Shown here: one piece after another, positions 1-5,824 of the stretch
Layout of the letters: each line of letters begins with the position of its first letter
Position numbering within the stretch: position 1 is the stretch's first letter
DNA from: a virus
Reading direction: 5' to 3' (one strand)
Length of the DNA stretch: 38,029 bases
Virus record (IMG/VR): IMGVR_UViG_3300013131_000107
Location: 1 to 38,029 of that record
Program-made: the position numbers and the translations under genes
The notes under the pieces: generated by a model
Told to the model about the DNA's origin: nothing
The model's database searches: none
The model's input: the letters and a program-made list of their open reading frames with translations, nothing else

Positions 1-65
1 CAATTTGCGCTAAATCCCATAACAGCATTACCCACAGCACGTACTTGTTTAGTGTTTGCAAACAT
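1..65 (-). CDS. Partial CDS, N-terminus of an unidentified phage protein
   Basis: The start codon is at 65 and the gene runs off the left edge, so only about 21 residues are visible (begins MFANTKQVRAVGN). A GGAG ribosome-binding site lies about 7 bases upstream and a consensus sigma-70 promoter lies at 93-121, which makes a real early gene likely. Too little is seen to name a product. Confidence 0.6.
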   Translation of the reverse strand, partial: MFANTKQVRAVGNAVMGFSAN

Positions 66-92
66 TGTGTCGCTCCTATTAACTAAAAACAA

Positions 93-121
93 AGTATAGC
101 ACAGCCTGCCCAAAATGTCAA
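93..121 (-). promoter_or_regulatory. Sigma-70 promoter
   Basis: Reading the minus strand: TTGACA (121-116), 17 bp, TATACT (98-93), with GG before the -35 and TGC before the -10 (extended -10). It drives the partial gene at 1-65. Confidence 0.85.
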
Positions 122-147
122 CCCTGTGGCTTACAGGGTCTTTAGAT

Positions 148-176
148 AAAAAAAGGTGTGGCGTAAAAGCCACACC
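148..176 (-). terminator. Intrinsic terminator
   Basis: On the minus strand an 8-bp stem GGTGTGGC/GCCACACC with a 6-base loop is followed by seven T. It lies about 30 bases downstream of the stop codon at 207. Confidence 0.85.
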
Positions 177-206
177 CCAAGGTCCCCAGATCAGGAGCGA
201 ACTGAC

Positions 207-518
207 TTACTGGGCGACTGCTTCTGCCTTCGCGGCAGTAGCTTTCTTAGCCTGCGGCTTAGCGGCCACAGGATTCTTCTTGGCCACATAAGCTATAGCG
301 TCTGCTACAGCTTCACGGCCTTTGGCGAAATCGATCTCAGACATGTGCTCAGCGATCTCGGCCTTGGTCATCTCGCGGGGAAGATCCACCAACTCTATAT
401 CGGTATGACCGTTCTTGGCCAGGATCTTGATGCGCATGACATCGTTGGCGAAACGTACTTTGGTTTTACCCTGGAGGGTACTAACTCCAGCTACTGCGAA
501 CTTCTTATCGGTTGCCAT
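207..518 (-). CDS. Conserved-type small phage protein with Ala/Lys-rich tail (103 aa)
   Basis: A 103-residue soluble protein with its own promoter (573-602), a GGAG site 7 bases before the ATG, and its own terminator (148-176), so it is a monocistronic unit. The first 75 residues look like a compact alpha/beta domain; the last 25 are nearly all Ala, Lys, Pro and Val, a flexible basic tail like those of small nucleic-acid-binding proteins. I do not recognise the family. DNA or RNA binding is only a guess from the tail. Confidence 0.8.
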   Translation of the reverse strand: MATDKKFAVAGVSTLQGKTKVRFANDVMRIKILAKNGHTDIELVDLPREMTKAEIAEHMSEIDFAKGREAVADAIAYVAKKNPVAAKPQAKKATAAKAEAVAQ

Positions 519-572
519 TATGGCTCTCCTATGTGTGTGTAAAAAACCGAGATCTTTTGGACCTCTACTAGT

Positions 573-602
573 ATTATAGCATCTCTGCTACCAAAGCGTC
601 AA
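573..602 (-). promoter_or_regulatory. Sigma-70 promoter
   Basis: TTGACG (602-597), 18 bp, TATAAT (578-573), with TGC before the -10. The only member of the minus-strand set with an 18-bp spacer. It drives the gene at 207-518. Confidence 0.8.
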
Positions 603-606
603 CCAT

Positions 607-792
607 TCATTTGCCCAAAATAGGTGTCACGCGAATGGTTACCGCTTCTTTCTCGTCAAGGGCGGAGACAAACTCGTCGTCATAGACCAGATCCTGCATG
701 GCCAGATCAATCATTGATTCAACCAAGGTATCGTCAGCTGTGCCCTCTGAGGCACAGATCACTTCAAATTCAAACTTAAAGATTCTCGGCAT
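607..792 (-). CDS. Acidic 61-aa phage protein, unknown function
   Basis: Last gene of a three-gene operon. Its start overlaps the end of the preceding gene (776-1072) by 17 bases, with GGAG about 10 bases upstream. The product is acidic, with alternating strand-like segments at both ends and a central helix rich in Asp and Glu. No family recognised. No terminator is visible after it; the next promoter begins immediately. Confidence 0.75.
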   Translation of the reverse strand: MPRIFKFEFEVICASEGTADDTLVESMIDLAMQDLVYDDEFVSALDEKEAVTIRVTPILGK

Positions 793-1072
793 TTTCCCAA
801 AACTCCTTTTTCAATTGAAACATCACCAATGCTTGCTCTTTGAGATATACGGCACTCTTCTCTGAATCCCAGGCCCACTGAGGTTGGACGCCGTCGAATA
901 GCTCTGGTCGGGCCAGGAATTGTTCGGCACTGGGTCCGAATTGCTGCCACAGCCAGTTGCGCACAGAAATCCACTGCTGGACTCTGTGCTGCCTAGTTCC
1001 GCCGTAGAACTCGACTCGGTGTGTAAACACACCGTAGCCGTTATAGTTCCTGGTCAGTTTAACTATCCTCAC
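776..1072 (-). CDS. 98-aa phage protein of unknown function (GTG start)
   Basis: I place the start at GTG 1072, which forms a GTGA overlap with the stop of the upstream gene, rather than at an ATG at 1117 that lacks a ribosome-binding site and would overlap by 49 bases. The product begins MRIVKLTRNYNGYG and is rich in Trp, Gln and Arg (six Trp). Translation is probably coupled to the upstream Api92-like gene. Function unknown. Confidence 0.7.
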   Translation of the reverse strand: MRIVKLTRNYNGYGVFTHRVEFYGGTRQHRVQQWISVRNWLWQQFGPSAEQFLARPELFDGVQPQWAWDSEKSAVYLKEQALVMFQLKKEFWENAENL

Positions 1073-1689
1073 AGGGTTTTCAATTCGGCACGCTTCTCTG
1101 CACCGTCCTTGATCCATTCTGTGAGCTCTTCTTCTTCCATGGCTTCATACTCACGGATGCTTTCAGCGATGCCAAATGCTTCGTCGATCTCAGGATAGGT
1201 CTGTTCGATCTCGTCGGCACTCATACCACTTAGGCTGAAATCATCACACGATCCATCTTCGTAGGAGCCAGCGAAAGCCATACCACCTTCGTAGAACATG
1301 GCGTTGACTCGGAAGCCCAGAGCCTCTAACTTTGCGTAGGCATTGACTGGAGGGCTCCACGCTGAATCAAAAGTGGTAAACAGATCTTTACCATCATCAC
1401 TGACATCGGCCTGTCCATCACCACCTACATCCCATTTGGTGCCCCACTCGTTGACGCAGAAGTCATACCAGTTAGCGTAGCCATGCTTCTCGACATTGGC
1501 CTTCTGCTGTGCTTCGTGGGCCTCACGCTGATCCTCACCTTTGAAACCTGCAACAGTGTCAGTGAGATCTTTGGGCACAGGAATGAACTCCTGTAGGAAC
1601 TCTCCACGATCCAGTGCTTCTTTAGCACGGGTGATCATTGCAGGGTCATCGTGTTCTAATGCTAGTGTGTTGTTGCACCAATTTGGCAT
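1069..1689 (-). CDS. Api92-like ferredoxin-fold protein (DUF1281 type)
   Basis: A 206-residue acidic protein beginning MPNWCNNTL, with NEWGTKWDVG near residue 81 and a FDSAWSPP motif near residue 107. The MPNWC start, the WGTKWD block and the AWSPP block are the hallmarks of the Api92-like/DUF1281 family of phages and plasmids, whose biochemical role is not known. The C-terminal 50 residues are strongly acidic and helical. It is the first gene of its operon, with GGAG before the ATG and a consensus promoter at 1715-1743. Family assignment is from memory of the motifs. Confidence 0.85.
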   Translation of the reverse strand: MPNWCNNTLALEHDDPAMITRAKEALDRGEFLQEFIPVPKDLTDTVAGFKGEDQREAHEAQQKANVEKHGYANWYDFCVNEWGTKWDVGGDGQADVSDDGKDLFTTFDSAWSPPVNAYAKLEALGFRVNAMFYEGGMAFAGSYEDGSCDDFSLSGMSADEIEQTYPEIDEAFGIAESIREYEAMEEEELTEWIKDGAEKRAELKTL

Positions 1690-1714
1690 GTGTCGCTCTC
1701 CTTAATATGTGTAT

Positions 1715-1743
1715 ATTATACTATCACTGTTTCAAAATGTCAA
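1715..1743 (-). promoter_or_regulatory. Sigma-70 promoter
   Basis: TTGACA (1743-1738), 17 bp, TATAAT (1720-1715). The -35 lies inside the 3' end of the upstream gene 1724-1948. It drives 1069-1689 and the two genes after it. Confidence 0.85.
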
Positions 1744-1948
1744 CCAATTTCTGATTCTGCAGATCTTGGTATTTGCGGTCCATGATGCGATCAAACCGCT
1801 CTAGGCATTGTTGTTCGTAGTTGCTGGCCGCACGATCCGTGATCTGGCTTACGGTCCTAAGGATCTTGGCCCGTTCCCAGATCGCAGGAGACTTTTCCAA
1901 TTCCTCCATGGCCCGTTTTAGATATTCAAATTCTTCTGGGGTCATCAT
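1724..1948 (-). CDS. Helical 74-aa phage protein, unknown
   Basis: The start codon overlaps the stop of the gene at 1945-2205 in an ATGA. The product is almost entirely charged alpha helix with heptad-like spacing (EEFEYLKRAMEELEK near the start) and probably forms a coiled coil. Its 3' end carries the promoter of the next operon. No recognised domain. Confidence 0.75.
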   Translation of the reverse strand: MMTPEEFEYLKRAMEELEKSPAIWERAKILRTVSQITDRAASNYEQQCLERFDRIMDRKYQDLQNQKLVDILKQ

Positions 1949-2205
1949 GCTTCCTTGATGGTCCGTGCTAACAGTTCGTTCTTCTGCTTCTGGGCAGAGC
2001 GTAGCAGTCGCTCACGGATCTCTGCACGACGCTTCTTAGGCAGTTCAGCGATCACATCTCCTAACAGCACCGAGTAGACACCGCAGGCATAGGCATAGGA
2101 ACCATCGTTGTTCTCACGAGCAGCCTTTTCCAGCTCATTGATAGCATCCCGGGTCTCCCGGCACTCCTCTAGGTATTCGTTAAACTTCTCTTGTGCTGAT
2201 TTCAT
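1945..2205 (-). CDS. Helical 86-aa phage protein, unknown
   Basis: First gene of a two-gene operon, with an AAGGAGCGA ribosome-binding site before the ATG and a consensus promoter at 2229-2257. The product is helical and charged, with a central Gly/Ala/Tyr segment (residues 36-50) between two predicted helices. Translation of the next gene is coupled by an ATGA overlap. Function unknown. Confidence 0.8.
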   Translation of the reverse strand: MKSAQEKFNEYLEECRETRDAINELEKAARENNDGSYAYACGVYSVLLGDVIAELPKKRRAEIRERLLRSAQKQKNELLARTIKEA

Positions 2206-2228
2206 AGTCGCTCCTTCATTATGTTATT

Positions 2229-2257
2229 AGTATAGCATCAAAGGACCAAACTGTCAA
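2229..2257 (-). promoter_or_regulatory. Sigma-70 promoter
   Basis: TTGACA (2257-2252), 17 bp, TATACT (2234-2229), extended -10 TGC. It overlaps the last codons of the gene at 2238-2462. Confidence 0.85.
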
Positions 2258-2462
2258 CCGATTTGTAGTCTTTAACCATACGGTACAAAGGGTCTAATTC
2301 TTCAATGTTCTCAAGTTCGAAATCATCGGATAACCAATCGACCCATTCCTCACGAACTGGGTTTTCATCCCGGACCAGGTCACGTGCTTCCTCTTCGGAT
2401 TCTGCCACAACCTCAAAGGTCTCAGCCACGATGCAGTTGCGCCAGAAGGTAAATTTCTTCAT
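2238..2462 (-). CDS. Acidic 74-aa phage protein, unknown
   Basis: Fourth and last gene of the operon 3275-2238; ATGA overlap with the SWIM-domain gene. It has a basic aromatic start (MKKFTFWRN), a beta-hairpin-like segment, then an acidic stretch in which about one third of residues are Asp or Glu. Similar small acidic proteins are common in early regions of large phages. No function can be assigned. Confidence 0.75.
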   Translation of the reverse strand: MKKFTFWRNCIVAETFEVVAESEEEARDLVRDENPVREEWVDWLSDDFELENIEELDPLYRMVKDYKSVDSLVL

Positions 2463-2803
2463 AGAGCCTCTATGTGTTTGCAGTTGCCACGGAATGTGAA
2501 TCCTGGGCAGGTGCAGTTGCGTTCTTCAACATTTACCCTGTAGACGGCACCCTTGCTTCCTTGCACTTCTATAACCATTGGCTCCTTTGACGCTGTGTCA
2601 AAGCCCGTAAAGGGGTTGGGTTCGAGTTTTTCGAACTTGCGACCGCGCCTGTCGATCTTGAGTTTGCCGGAGCATTTGATGACTTCACCTGTGCCCCAAG
2701 GCCTGTAGGCAACCACTCTATCGCCGTCGAGCAGGTAGTCGTGGTTGGGTTGCCGGTAGTCAACACCCGTCCAAACAGTGATTTCACGCACGGCCTCCAT
2801 CAT
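2459..2803 (-). CDS. SWIM-type zinc-finger protein (114 aa)
   Basis: The C-terminus carries C97-x-C99, then C108-x-H110, the CxCx(n)CxH signature of SWIM zinc fingers, which bind DNA or protein partners. The N-terminal 90 residues form a beta-rich region without a recognised motif. The gene is coupled by ATGA overlaps on both sides (with 2800-3009 upstream and 2238-2462 downstream). SWIM fingers occur in transposases, kinases and helicase-associated proteins. Here the finger is nearly the whole recognisable content, so the partner and role are unknown. Confidence 0.75.
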   Translation of the reverse strand: MMEAVREITVWTGVDYRQPNHDYLLDGDRVVAYRPWGTGEVIKCSGKLKIDRRGRKFEKLEPNPFTGFDTASKEPMVIEVQGSKGAVYRVNVEERNCTCPGFTFRGNCKHIEAL

Positions 2804-3009
2804 TCTACCCAGCAGTCGTCGCTACGGACCACGGTGCGGATCTGCCCACCTATGTAGTCACCGTGGAACCCCGCCAGGTTCTCTAGGGTCAGGGCCGCAC
2901 GACCTCGACCATCTTCTGCGATATGAATGATCTGTCCCATCTGCTCCGTGTCTGCCTTGAACGAAACCCAGTCTCCGATCTTTACAGGTTGTCCCTCTAC
3001 AGTAGCCAT
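2800..3009 (-). CDS. Small beta-barrel-like phage protein (69 aa)
   Basis: I use ATG 3009, preceded by AAGGA at good spacing and forming a TAATG overlap with the upstream stop; an in-frame TTG at 3018 is less likely. The product starts MATVEGQPVKIGDWVSFKAD and has the alternating pattern of a small SH3-like or KOW-like barrel (G-D-x-V-x-F, then V-x-I turns). The fold is inferred by eye; function unknown. Confidence 0.75.
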   Translation of the reverse strand: MATVEGQPVKIGDWVSFKADTEQMGQIIHIAEDGRGRAALTLENLAGFHGDYIGGQIRTVVRSDDCWVE

Positions 3010-3275
3010 TATCTCCAATCCTTCTTGTCCCCATGCCGCTCATTGTATTCATAGCCTGCGGCATACTCTCGGACTTCTTCTGGAGTCAAGTTATCCACAC
3101 GCGGACCCGAATCCCCACCTACACCACCATAGTGCGGATCTGAGCCACGACCGTAGTAAGAATCTGCTGAGCCACGATCAAATAGGCACCCGTGCCGCTT
3201 GCGATCAAACTGCCAGCCACGCAGGGCTCGGACGATCTTCTCTTGCTCTGTTTCGGTTTTTAGTTTAATATACAT
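3009..3275 (-). CDS. Phage protein with RGSADSYYGR and KDW motifs (88 aa)
   Basis: Residues 34-43 read RGSADSYYGR, followed by a His/Gly-rich segment and a C-terminus LTPEEVREYAAGYEYNE ending in KKDW. I recall this combination (RGSAD-YYGR, then LTPEE, AGY, KDW) from many tailed-phage and prophage proteins of unknown function. It heads the operon 3275-2238, with a GGAGCGA site and the promoter at 3306-3334. Confidence 0.8.
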   Translation of the reverse strand: MYIKLKTETEQEKIVRALRGWQFDRKRHGCLFDRGSADSYYGRGSDPHYGGVGGDSGPRVDNLTPEEVREYAAGYEYNERHGDKKDWR

Positions 3276-3305
3276 CTTTCGCTCCTTGTCGTTTACTATA
3301 CCTAC

Positions 3306-3334
3306 AGTATACAGTCACCGAGCCAAAAAGTCAA
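3306..3334 (-). promoter_or_regulatory. Sigma-70 promoter
   Basis: TTGACT (3334-3329), 17 bp, TATACT (3311-3306). It drives the four-gene operon 3275-2238 and overlaps the end of 3315-3518. Confidence 0.85.
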
Positions 3335-3518
3335 CCAATTGCTGTTGTAAAAGAGCCACATCCTCGTTGGGCACGTAGAAGTCCGTGGTTGGATCCCAAT
3401 ATTGTCCTGCCCTGGGATCGTAGTACAGGACCTGCCCATTCAGGAATTGGAATGGTCCTTCTAGACCCGTCCTTGCTTCCCATCGCTCTTCCTGCTTACC
3501 AATAACCTTGTATCCCAC
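3315..3518 (-). CDS. 67-aa phage protein, unknown (GTG start)
   Basis: The start is GTG at 3518 with AAGGAG 6 bases upstream; no ATG is available. The product has an aromatic-rich middle (FQFLNGQVLYYDP, then YWDPTTDFY) and a helical end. It follows the 46-aa gene at 3540-3680 in the same operon. No family recognised. Confidence 0.7.
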   Translation of the reverse strand: MGYKVIGKQEERWEARTGLEGPFQFLNGQVLYYDPRAGQYWDPTTDFYVPNEDVALLQQQLVDFLAR

Positions 3519-3539
3519 GGCACTCTCCTTGTGGTTTCC

Positions 3540-3680
3540 TTAGATAGTGTGTAATGGATTGCGGCGGCGTAGATGGGCCAAGGCCTGCTCTCGAGTGTCA
3601 AAGCGCCCGGAGATCGGAGTCTGATGCGGCCCACGCACTATGTACCAACCTCCCAGCAGCCTATTGAAAATCACTTTCAT
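3540..3680 (-). CDS. 46-aa phage protein, unknown
   Basis: First gene behind the promoter at 3706-3734, with AGGAGCGA before ATG 3680. The product reads like a tiny two-strand plus helix domain (GGWYIVRGPHQ, then RFDTREQALAHLRRR), similar in style to DUF2188-type minidomains. Basic end, no membrane segment. Function unknown. Confidence 0.7.
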   Translation of the reverse strand: MKVIFNRLLGGWYIVRGPHQTPISGRFDTREQALAHLRRRNPLHTI

Positions 3681-3705
3681 CTTCGCTCCTTAACAATTAA
3701 TCTAT

Positions 3706-3734
3706 AGTATAGCACCAACCGTCCAATCTGTCAA
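3706..3734 (-). promoter_or_regulatory. Sigma-70 promoter, duplicated at 4310-4338
   Basis: TTGACA (3734-3729), 17 bp, TATACT (3711-3706), extended -10. The promoter and its immediate flanks are identical over 34 bp to the promoter at 4310-4338, including the whole spacer. Confidence 0.88.
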
Positions 3735-3784
3735 CCAATTCGTTCTAACAGGGCGGGGGTCGCTCGCCCACCCTGGCCCAGCGA

Positions 3785-3886
3785 TCAACCTGGGGCTTTG
3801 TCTAGGAAATACATGACCACCGTAGGCCCAAAGATCACCAGTGTGGCACCCACATACATTATAGTTTCTATAGAGATATACATCAT
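3785..3886 (-). CDS. 33-aa single-pass membrane miniprotein
   Basis: ATG 3886 overlaps the stop of the upstream gene in an ATGA. Residues 3-25 form one hydrophobic helix (ETIMYVGATLVIFGPTVVMY), with Asp and Lys after it. A GC-rich imperfect hairpin without a T-run (3749-3775) follows, then the next promoter. It is the last gene of a three-gene operon that also starts with a membrane miniprotein. Confidence 0.65.
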   Translation of the reverse strand: MMYISIETIMYVGATLVIFGPTVVMYFLDKAPG

Positions 3887-4149
3887 GCTGTCTCCAGCAT
3901 GGACAAGGGCACATTCCAGCGGGTGGCACCCACTAGCACCACAGCCTTCTTGATCTTGATCTGCTCAAGAACCCCTACGGTGTAGCCATTGCGGCCATTG
4001 AACGATACCTGCTCACCGATCTTCAGTGTGCGGGCGGCCTTGCGACCGTTCTGTGTGCGAGCATACTTGACCGCTTCGATGATCAGGTTGAGATCATCGT
4101 TGTTCAAGTTGCTGTTACGGATATTAACCAAAATGTCACGGACATCCAT
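3883..4149 (-). CDS. Small phage protein with SH3-like pattern (88 aa)
   Basis: The N-terminal 40 residues are helical and Asn-rich; residues 42-85 read as a small beta barrel (KIGEQVSFNGRNGYTVGVLE, then WNVPLSMLE). I recall very similar small proteins from T4-like cyanophages. GGAG precedes the ATG. The gene sits between two membrane miniprotein genes. Function unknown. Confidence 0.8.
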   Translation of the reverse strand: MDVRDILVNIRNSNLNNDDLNLIIEAVKYARTQNGRKAARTLKIGEQVSFNGRNGYTVGVLEQIKIKKAVVLVGATRWNVPLSMLETA

Positions 4150-4161
4150 TTGTCGTTCTCC

Positions 4162-4278
4162 TTAGCCCAAACCTGCGACGGTGGTAAGACCTGCTGCCAT
4201 GAGGATCAGAGTAGCCTGGATGATGCCAGTAATCCAACCCACATACAAGACTGCGGCAATCCCAATAAGTCTAAACAT
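4162..4278 (-). CDS. 38-aa membrane miniprotein
   Basis: First gene behind the promoter at 4310-4338, with AAGGAGCGA before ATG 4278. Nearly the whole product is hydrophobic (MFRLIGIAAVLYVGWITG, then a second apolar stretch), compatible with one long or two short membrane helices. It is too small for a family call. Holin-like, host-inhibitor or ion-leak roles are possible but unsupported. Confidence 0.65.
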   Translation of the reverse strand: MFRLIGIAAVLYVGWITGIIQATLILMAAGLTTVAGLG

Positions 4279-4309
4279 CGTTCGCTCCTTTCAATGTCTT
4301 AGTGTTATT

Positions 4310-4338
4310 AGTATAGCACCAACCGTCCAATCTGTCAA
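4310..4338 (-). promoter_or_regulatory. Sigma-70 promoter, copy of 3706-3734
   Basis: TTGACA (4338-4333), 17 bp, TATACT (4315-4310). Identical over 34 bp to the promoter at 3706-3734. Confidence 0.88.
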
Positions 4339-4443
4339 CCAAAAATTCCTGACCGCACTCGCCTGTGGCTTCTATACAACACCAGCGTATTAAAGAAGCC
4401 TTTAATATCATGCCCGCTTATTAAAGAACTTTTTGGTTCAACC

Positions 4444-4461
4444 AAAAAGCCCTTACGGGCC
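4444..4461 (-). terminator. Intrinsic terminator
   Basis: On the minus strand GCCC-GTAA-GGGC is followed by TTTTT, 7 bases after the stop at 4468. The T-run continues into a second palindrome (TTTTTGG/CCAAAAA). Confidence 0.7.
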
Positions 4462-4467
4462 TTAGGG

Positions 4468-4812
4468 TCAATCCAAACGTGAACCAGCGTAGGCTTCAAA
4501 GCCATACCGCTTGAACACCTGGGCGGCTGCTTCTGCACCTGCTTCCAGCGTGTCCACGTTCTGACAACCGAACTTTGAGGGGTTCCACATCTGCAGTCCA
4601 CCTTCATAGCTCTTTCGGATTCCCTGTGCGGTCAGTGCCCGGCCCAGTCGGGTGTTACCTTTGACACCGTAGATGTTGACCCAGGCGAAGCCGCAGGCGA
4701 ACTGGTCACGTCCACCTAGGACTTCATGGAAGTAGTTGGTTGCGGCCTGGTGTGCTGCGTCCTGTGCTTCACGGACGATCTGGGGGATCTGCTCGGGGGT
4801 AGCTGTGATCAT
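4468..4812 (-). CDS. Conserved phage protein (114 aa), unknown function
   Basis: The start is ATG 4812 with AAGGAGCGA upstream; a longer reading to 4863 would run through the promoter and is rejected. The product has a helical N-terminus, a CGFAWVNIYGVKG motif near residue 40, GGLQMWNPS near residue 73, and ends YAGSRLD. This CGFAWV, WNPS, SR-D pattern recurs in phage proteins I recall from T4-like and other tailed phages, without known function. It is monocistronic, with its own promoter and terminator. Confidence 0.82.
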   Translation of the reverse strand: MITATPEQIPQIVREAQDAAHQAATNYFHEVLGGRDQFACGFAWVNIYGVKGNTRLGRALTAQGIRKSYEGGLQMWNPSKFGCQNVDTLEAGAEAAAQVFKRYGFEAYAGSRLD

Positions 4813-4842
4813 ATTTCGCTCCTTGTTGTTCACTGTACCCAT

Positions 4843-4871
4843 AGTATAGCACCTTGGGCCCAACCTGTCAA
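4843..4871 (-). promoter_or_regulatory. Sigma-70 promoter
   Basis: TTGACA (4871-4866), 17 bp, TATACT (4848-4843), extended -10 TGC. It drives 4468-4812. Confidence 0.87.
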
Positions 4872-4889
4872 CCGAAATATAGAAAGACC

Positions 4890-5216
4890 CTAGGTTCTTC
4901 TCGGGTATTTGAGCAGTTCTGCTTCCTTGCGCAGTTTGCCCGCCCGCTTATACATCTCGTCGGCGGTACGGCGCATCTCTTCAGACCTGGCATAGGTTAT
5001 ATCAGTCCCACCAAATTCACGTGAAACATAGTATTCAACCAGACGGTTCTTGATCATTGTAGGTAGATCCATACCTATGTCATCGGGCACGATAAAACGC
5101 ACAGGGCATTTGCCCCATCCGTTATAAGTTAAGAACTCTGCGTAATAACGTCTGTGATCCTTATTGCTAGGATCGAATGCGACCAACGGTCGCATTAGAT
5201 ATTCAAGTCTGCTCAT
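4890..5216 (-). CDS. 108-aa phage protein, unknown
   Basis: Starts at ATG 5216, one base after the stop of the upstream gene, with no Shine-Dalgarno sequence. A TATAAATA late-promoter match ends 6 bases before the start. The product has a mixed N-terminal half (MSRLEYLMRPLVAFDPSNKD) and a strongly helical basic C-terminal half. It is last of a four-gene operon that begins at 5647, so it could be read both early by readthrough and late from its own promoter. Confidence 0.78.
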   Translation of the reverse strand: MSRLEYLMRPLVAFDPSNKDHRRYYAEFLTYNGWGKCPVRFIVPDDIGMDLPTMIKNRLVEYYVSREFGGTDITYARSEEMRRTADEMYKRAGKLRKEAELLKYPRRT

Positions 5217-5217
5217 A

Positions 5218-5385
5218 TCAACTATTTATAGTATTATTCGGACTGAATTTATCTTTGTCGATGCCCAATTCGTCCAGTTCCGAATCGTCGATATCGATGG
5301 CAGCAGTAGCCCAATCGTCCTCGTCTATGCAGTTGCCATCATCGTCATAAAAGGGATCTTCGTTGATTCTAGCGAAACGGCTCAT
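5218..5385 (-). CDS. Highly acidic 55-aa protein
   Basis: ATG 5385 overlaps the upstream stop in an ATGA, with GGAG 8 bases before it. Residues 9-47 contain 18 Asp or Glu, so the protein is a small acidic module of the kind that can mimic DNA or bind basic host proteins. That role is speculative. The end of the gene contains the TATAAATA sequence in front of the next gene. Confidence 0.72.
   Translation of the reverse strand: MSRFARINEDPFYDDDGNCIDEDDWATAAIDIDDSELDELGIDKDKFSPNNTINS
5223..5230 (-). promoter_or_regulatory. Candidate T4-type late promoter (TATAAATA)
   Basis: A perfect TATAAATA on the minus strand, 6 bases before ATG 5216. It lies inside a coding region, so chance cannot be excluded. 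Confidence 0.4.
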
Positions 5386-5507
5386 TTAACAGTCTCCTTC
5401 ATTACTTCTTGGGTTTTATTAACGGCCTTGTCAATGGCACTGGCTACTCCAGTGATGCCCACGGTGGCCACGAACATACCTGCGATGAACGCTAAAAGGA
5501 TCTTCAT
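5382..5507 (-). CDS. 41-aa protein with signal-like membrane helix
   Basis: ATGA overlaps on both sides tie it into the operon 5647-4890. Residues 2-25 form a hydrophobic helix ending in an ASA motif that could be a signal-peptidase site, followed by a short charged tail. It may be a membrane anchor or an exported peptide. Unknown function. Confidence 0.68.
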   Translation of the reverse strand: MKILLAFIAGMFVATVGITGVASAIDKAVNKTQEVMKETVK

Positions 5508-5647
5508 AGTTGCTCCTCAAAGGATTCGGGTTTTGGGTCATTGCGAGTTTTCCAACGATACCACAGAGCCTGAGGAATGCCCAGACGCCAAGCCCACATA
5601 AAGTCCATTACTACAAGTCCTAAAACGAATGCGATTAACAGTTCCAT
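5504..5647 (-). CDS. 47-aa single-pass membrane protein
   Basis: First gene of the operon, with GGAGCGG before ATG 5647 and a promoter at 5675-5703. The N-terminal helix (MELLIAFVLGLVVMDFMWAW) spans the membrane; the tail is Trp/Arg-rich and then acidic. The stop overlaps the next start as ATGA. Function unknown. Confidence 0.7.
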   Translation of the reverse strand: MELLIAFVLGLVVMDFMWAWRLGIPQALWYRWKTRNDPKPESFEEQL

Positions 5648-5674
5648 CTTACCGCTCCTTTCTAACTAGCCTAA

Positions 5675-5703
5675 AGTATAGCACCGAAACGATCACCTGT
5701 CAA
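5675..5703 (-). promoter_or_regulatory. Sigma-70 promoter
   Basis: TTGACA (5703-5698), 17 bp, TATACT (5680-5675), extended -10. It drives the four-gene operon 5647-4890. Confidence 0.87.
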
Positions 5704-5824
5704 CCACGCATACGCATAACAGCGGGGCCGTGGCGAAAAAGCCACAACCGCCGGCACTCTGCAGATCGGTATGTGGCGGCAGATCGTAGTCTGTGGGATC
5801 TTCGGGGAATCTAGGTGTGCTCAT
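5693..5824 (-). CDS. Possible 43-aa protein downstream of the VWA gene
   Basis: ATG 5824 overlaps the stop of the VWA gene in an ATGA with GGAG before it, which favours a real gene. The first 24 residues are rich in Pro and Asp; the rest is hydrophobic with three Cys. The second half contains a GTGGC/GCCAC hairpin with a T-rich loop and ends within the next promoter, so this half may be a decayed terminator rather than selected protein. Confidence 0.45.
   Translation of the reverse strand: MSTPRFPEDPTDYDLPPHTDLQSAGGCGFFATAPLLCVCVVDR

Noticed and set aside
3702-3929. 75-codon minus-strand ORF
   Set aside because: Overlaps a consensus promoter and two coupled genes in other frames; composition unlike neighbours.
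5164-5601. 145-codon plus-strand ORF
   Set aside because: Lies antisense to four tightly coupled minus-strand genes with good starts; no promoter or ribosome-binding site.
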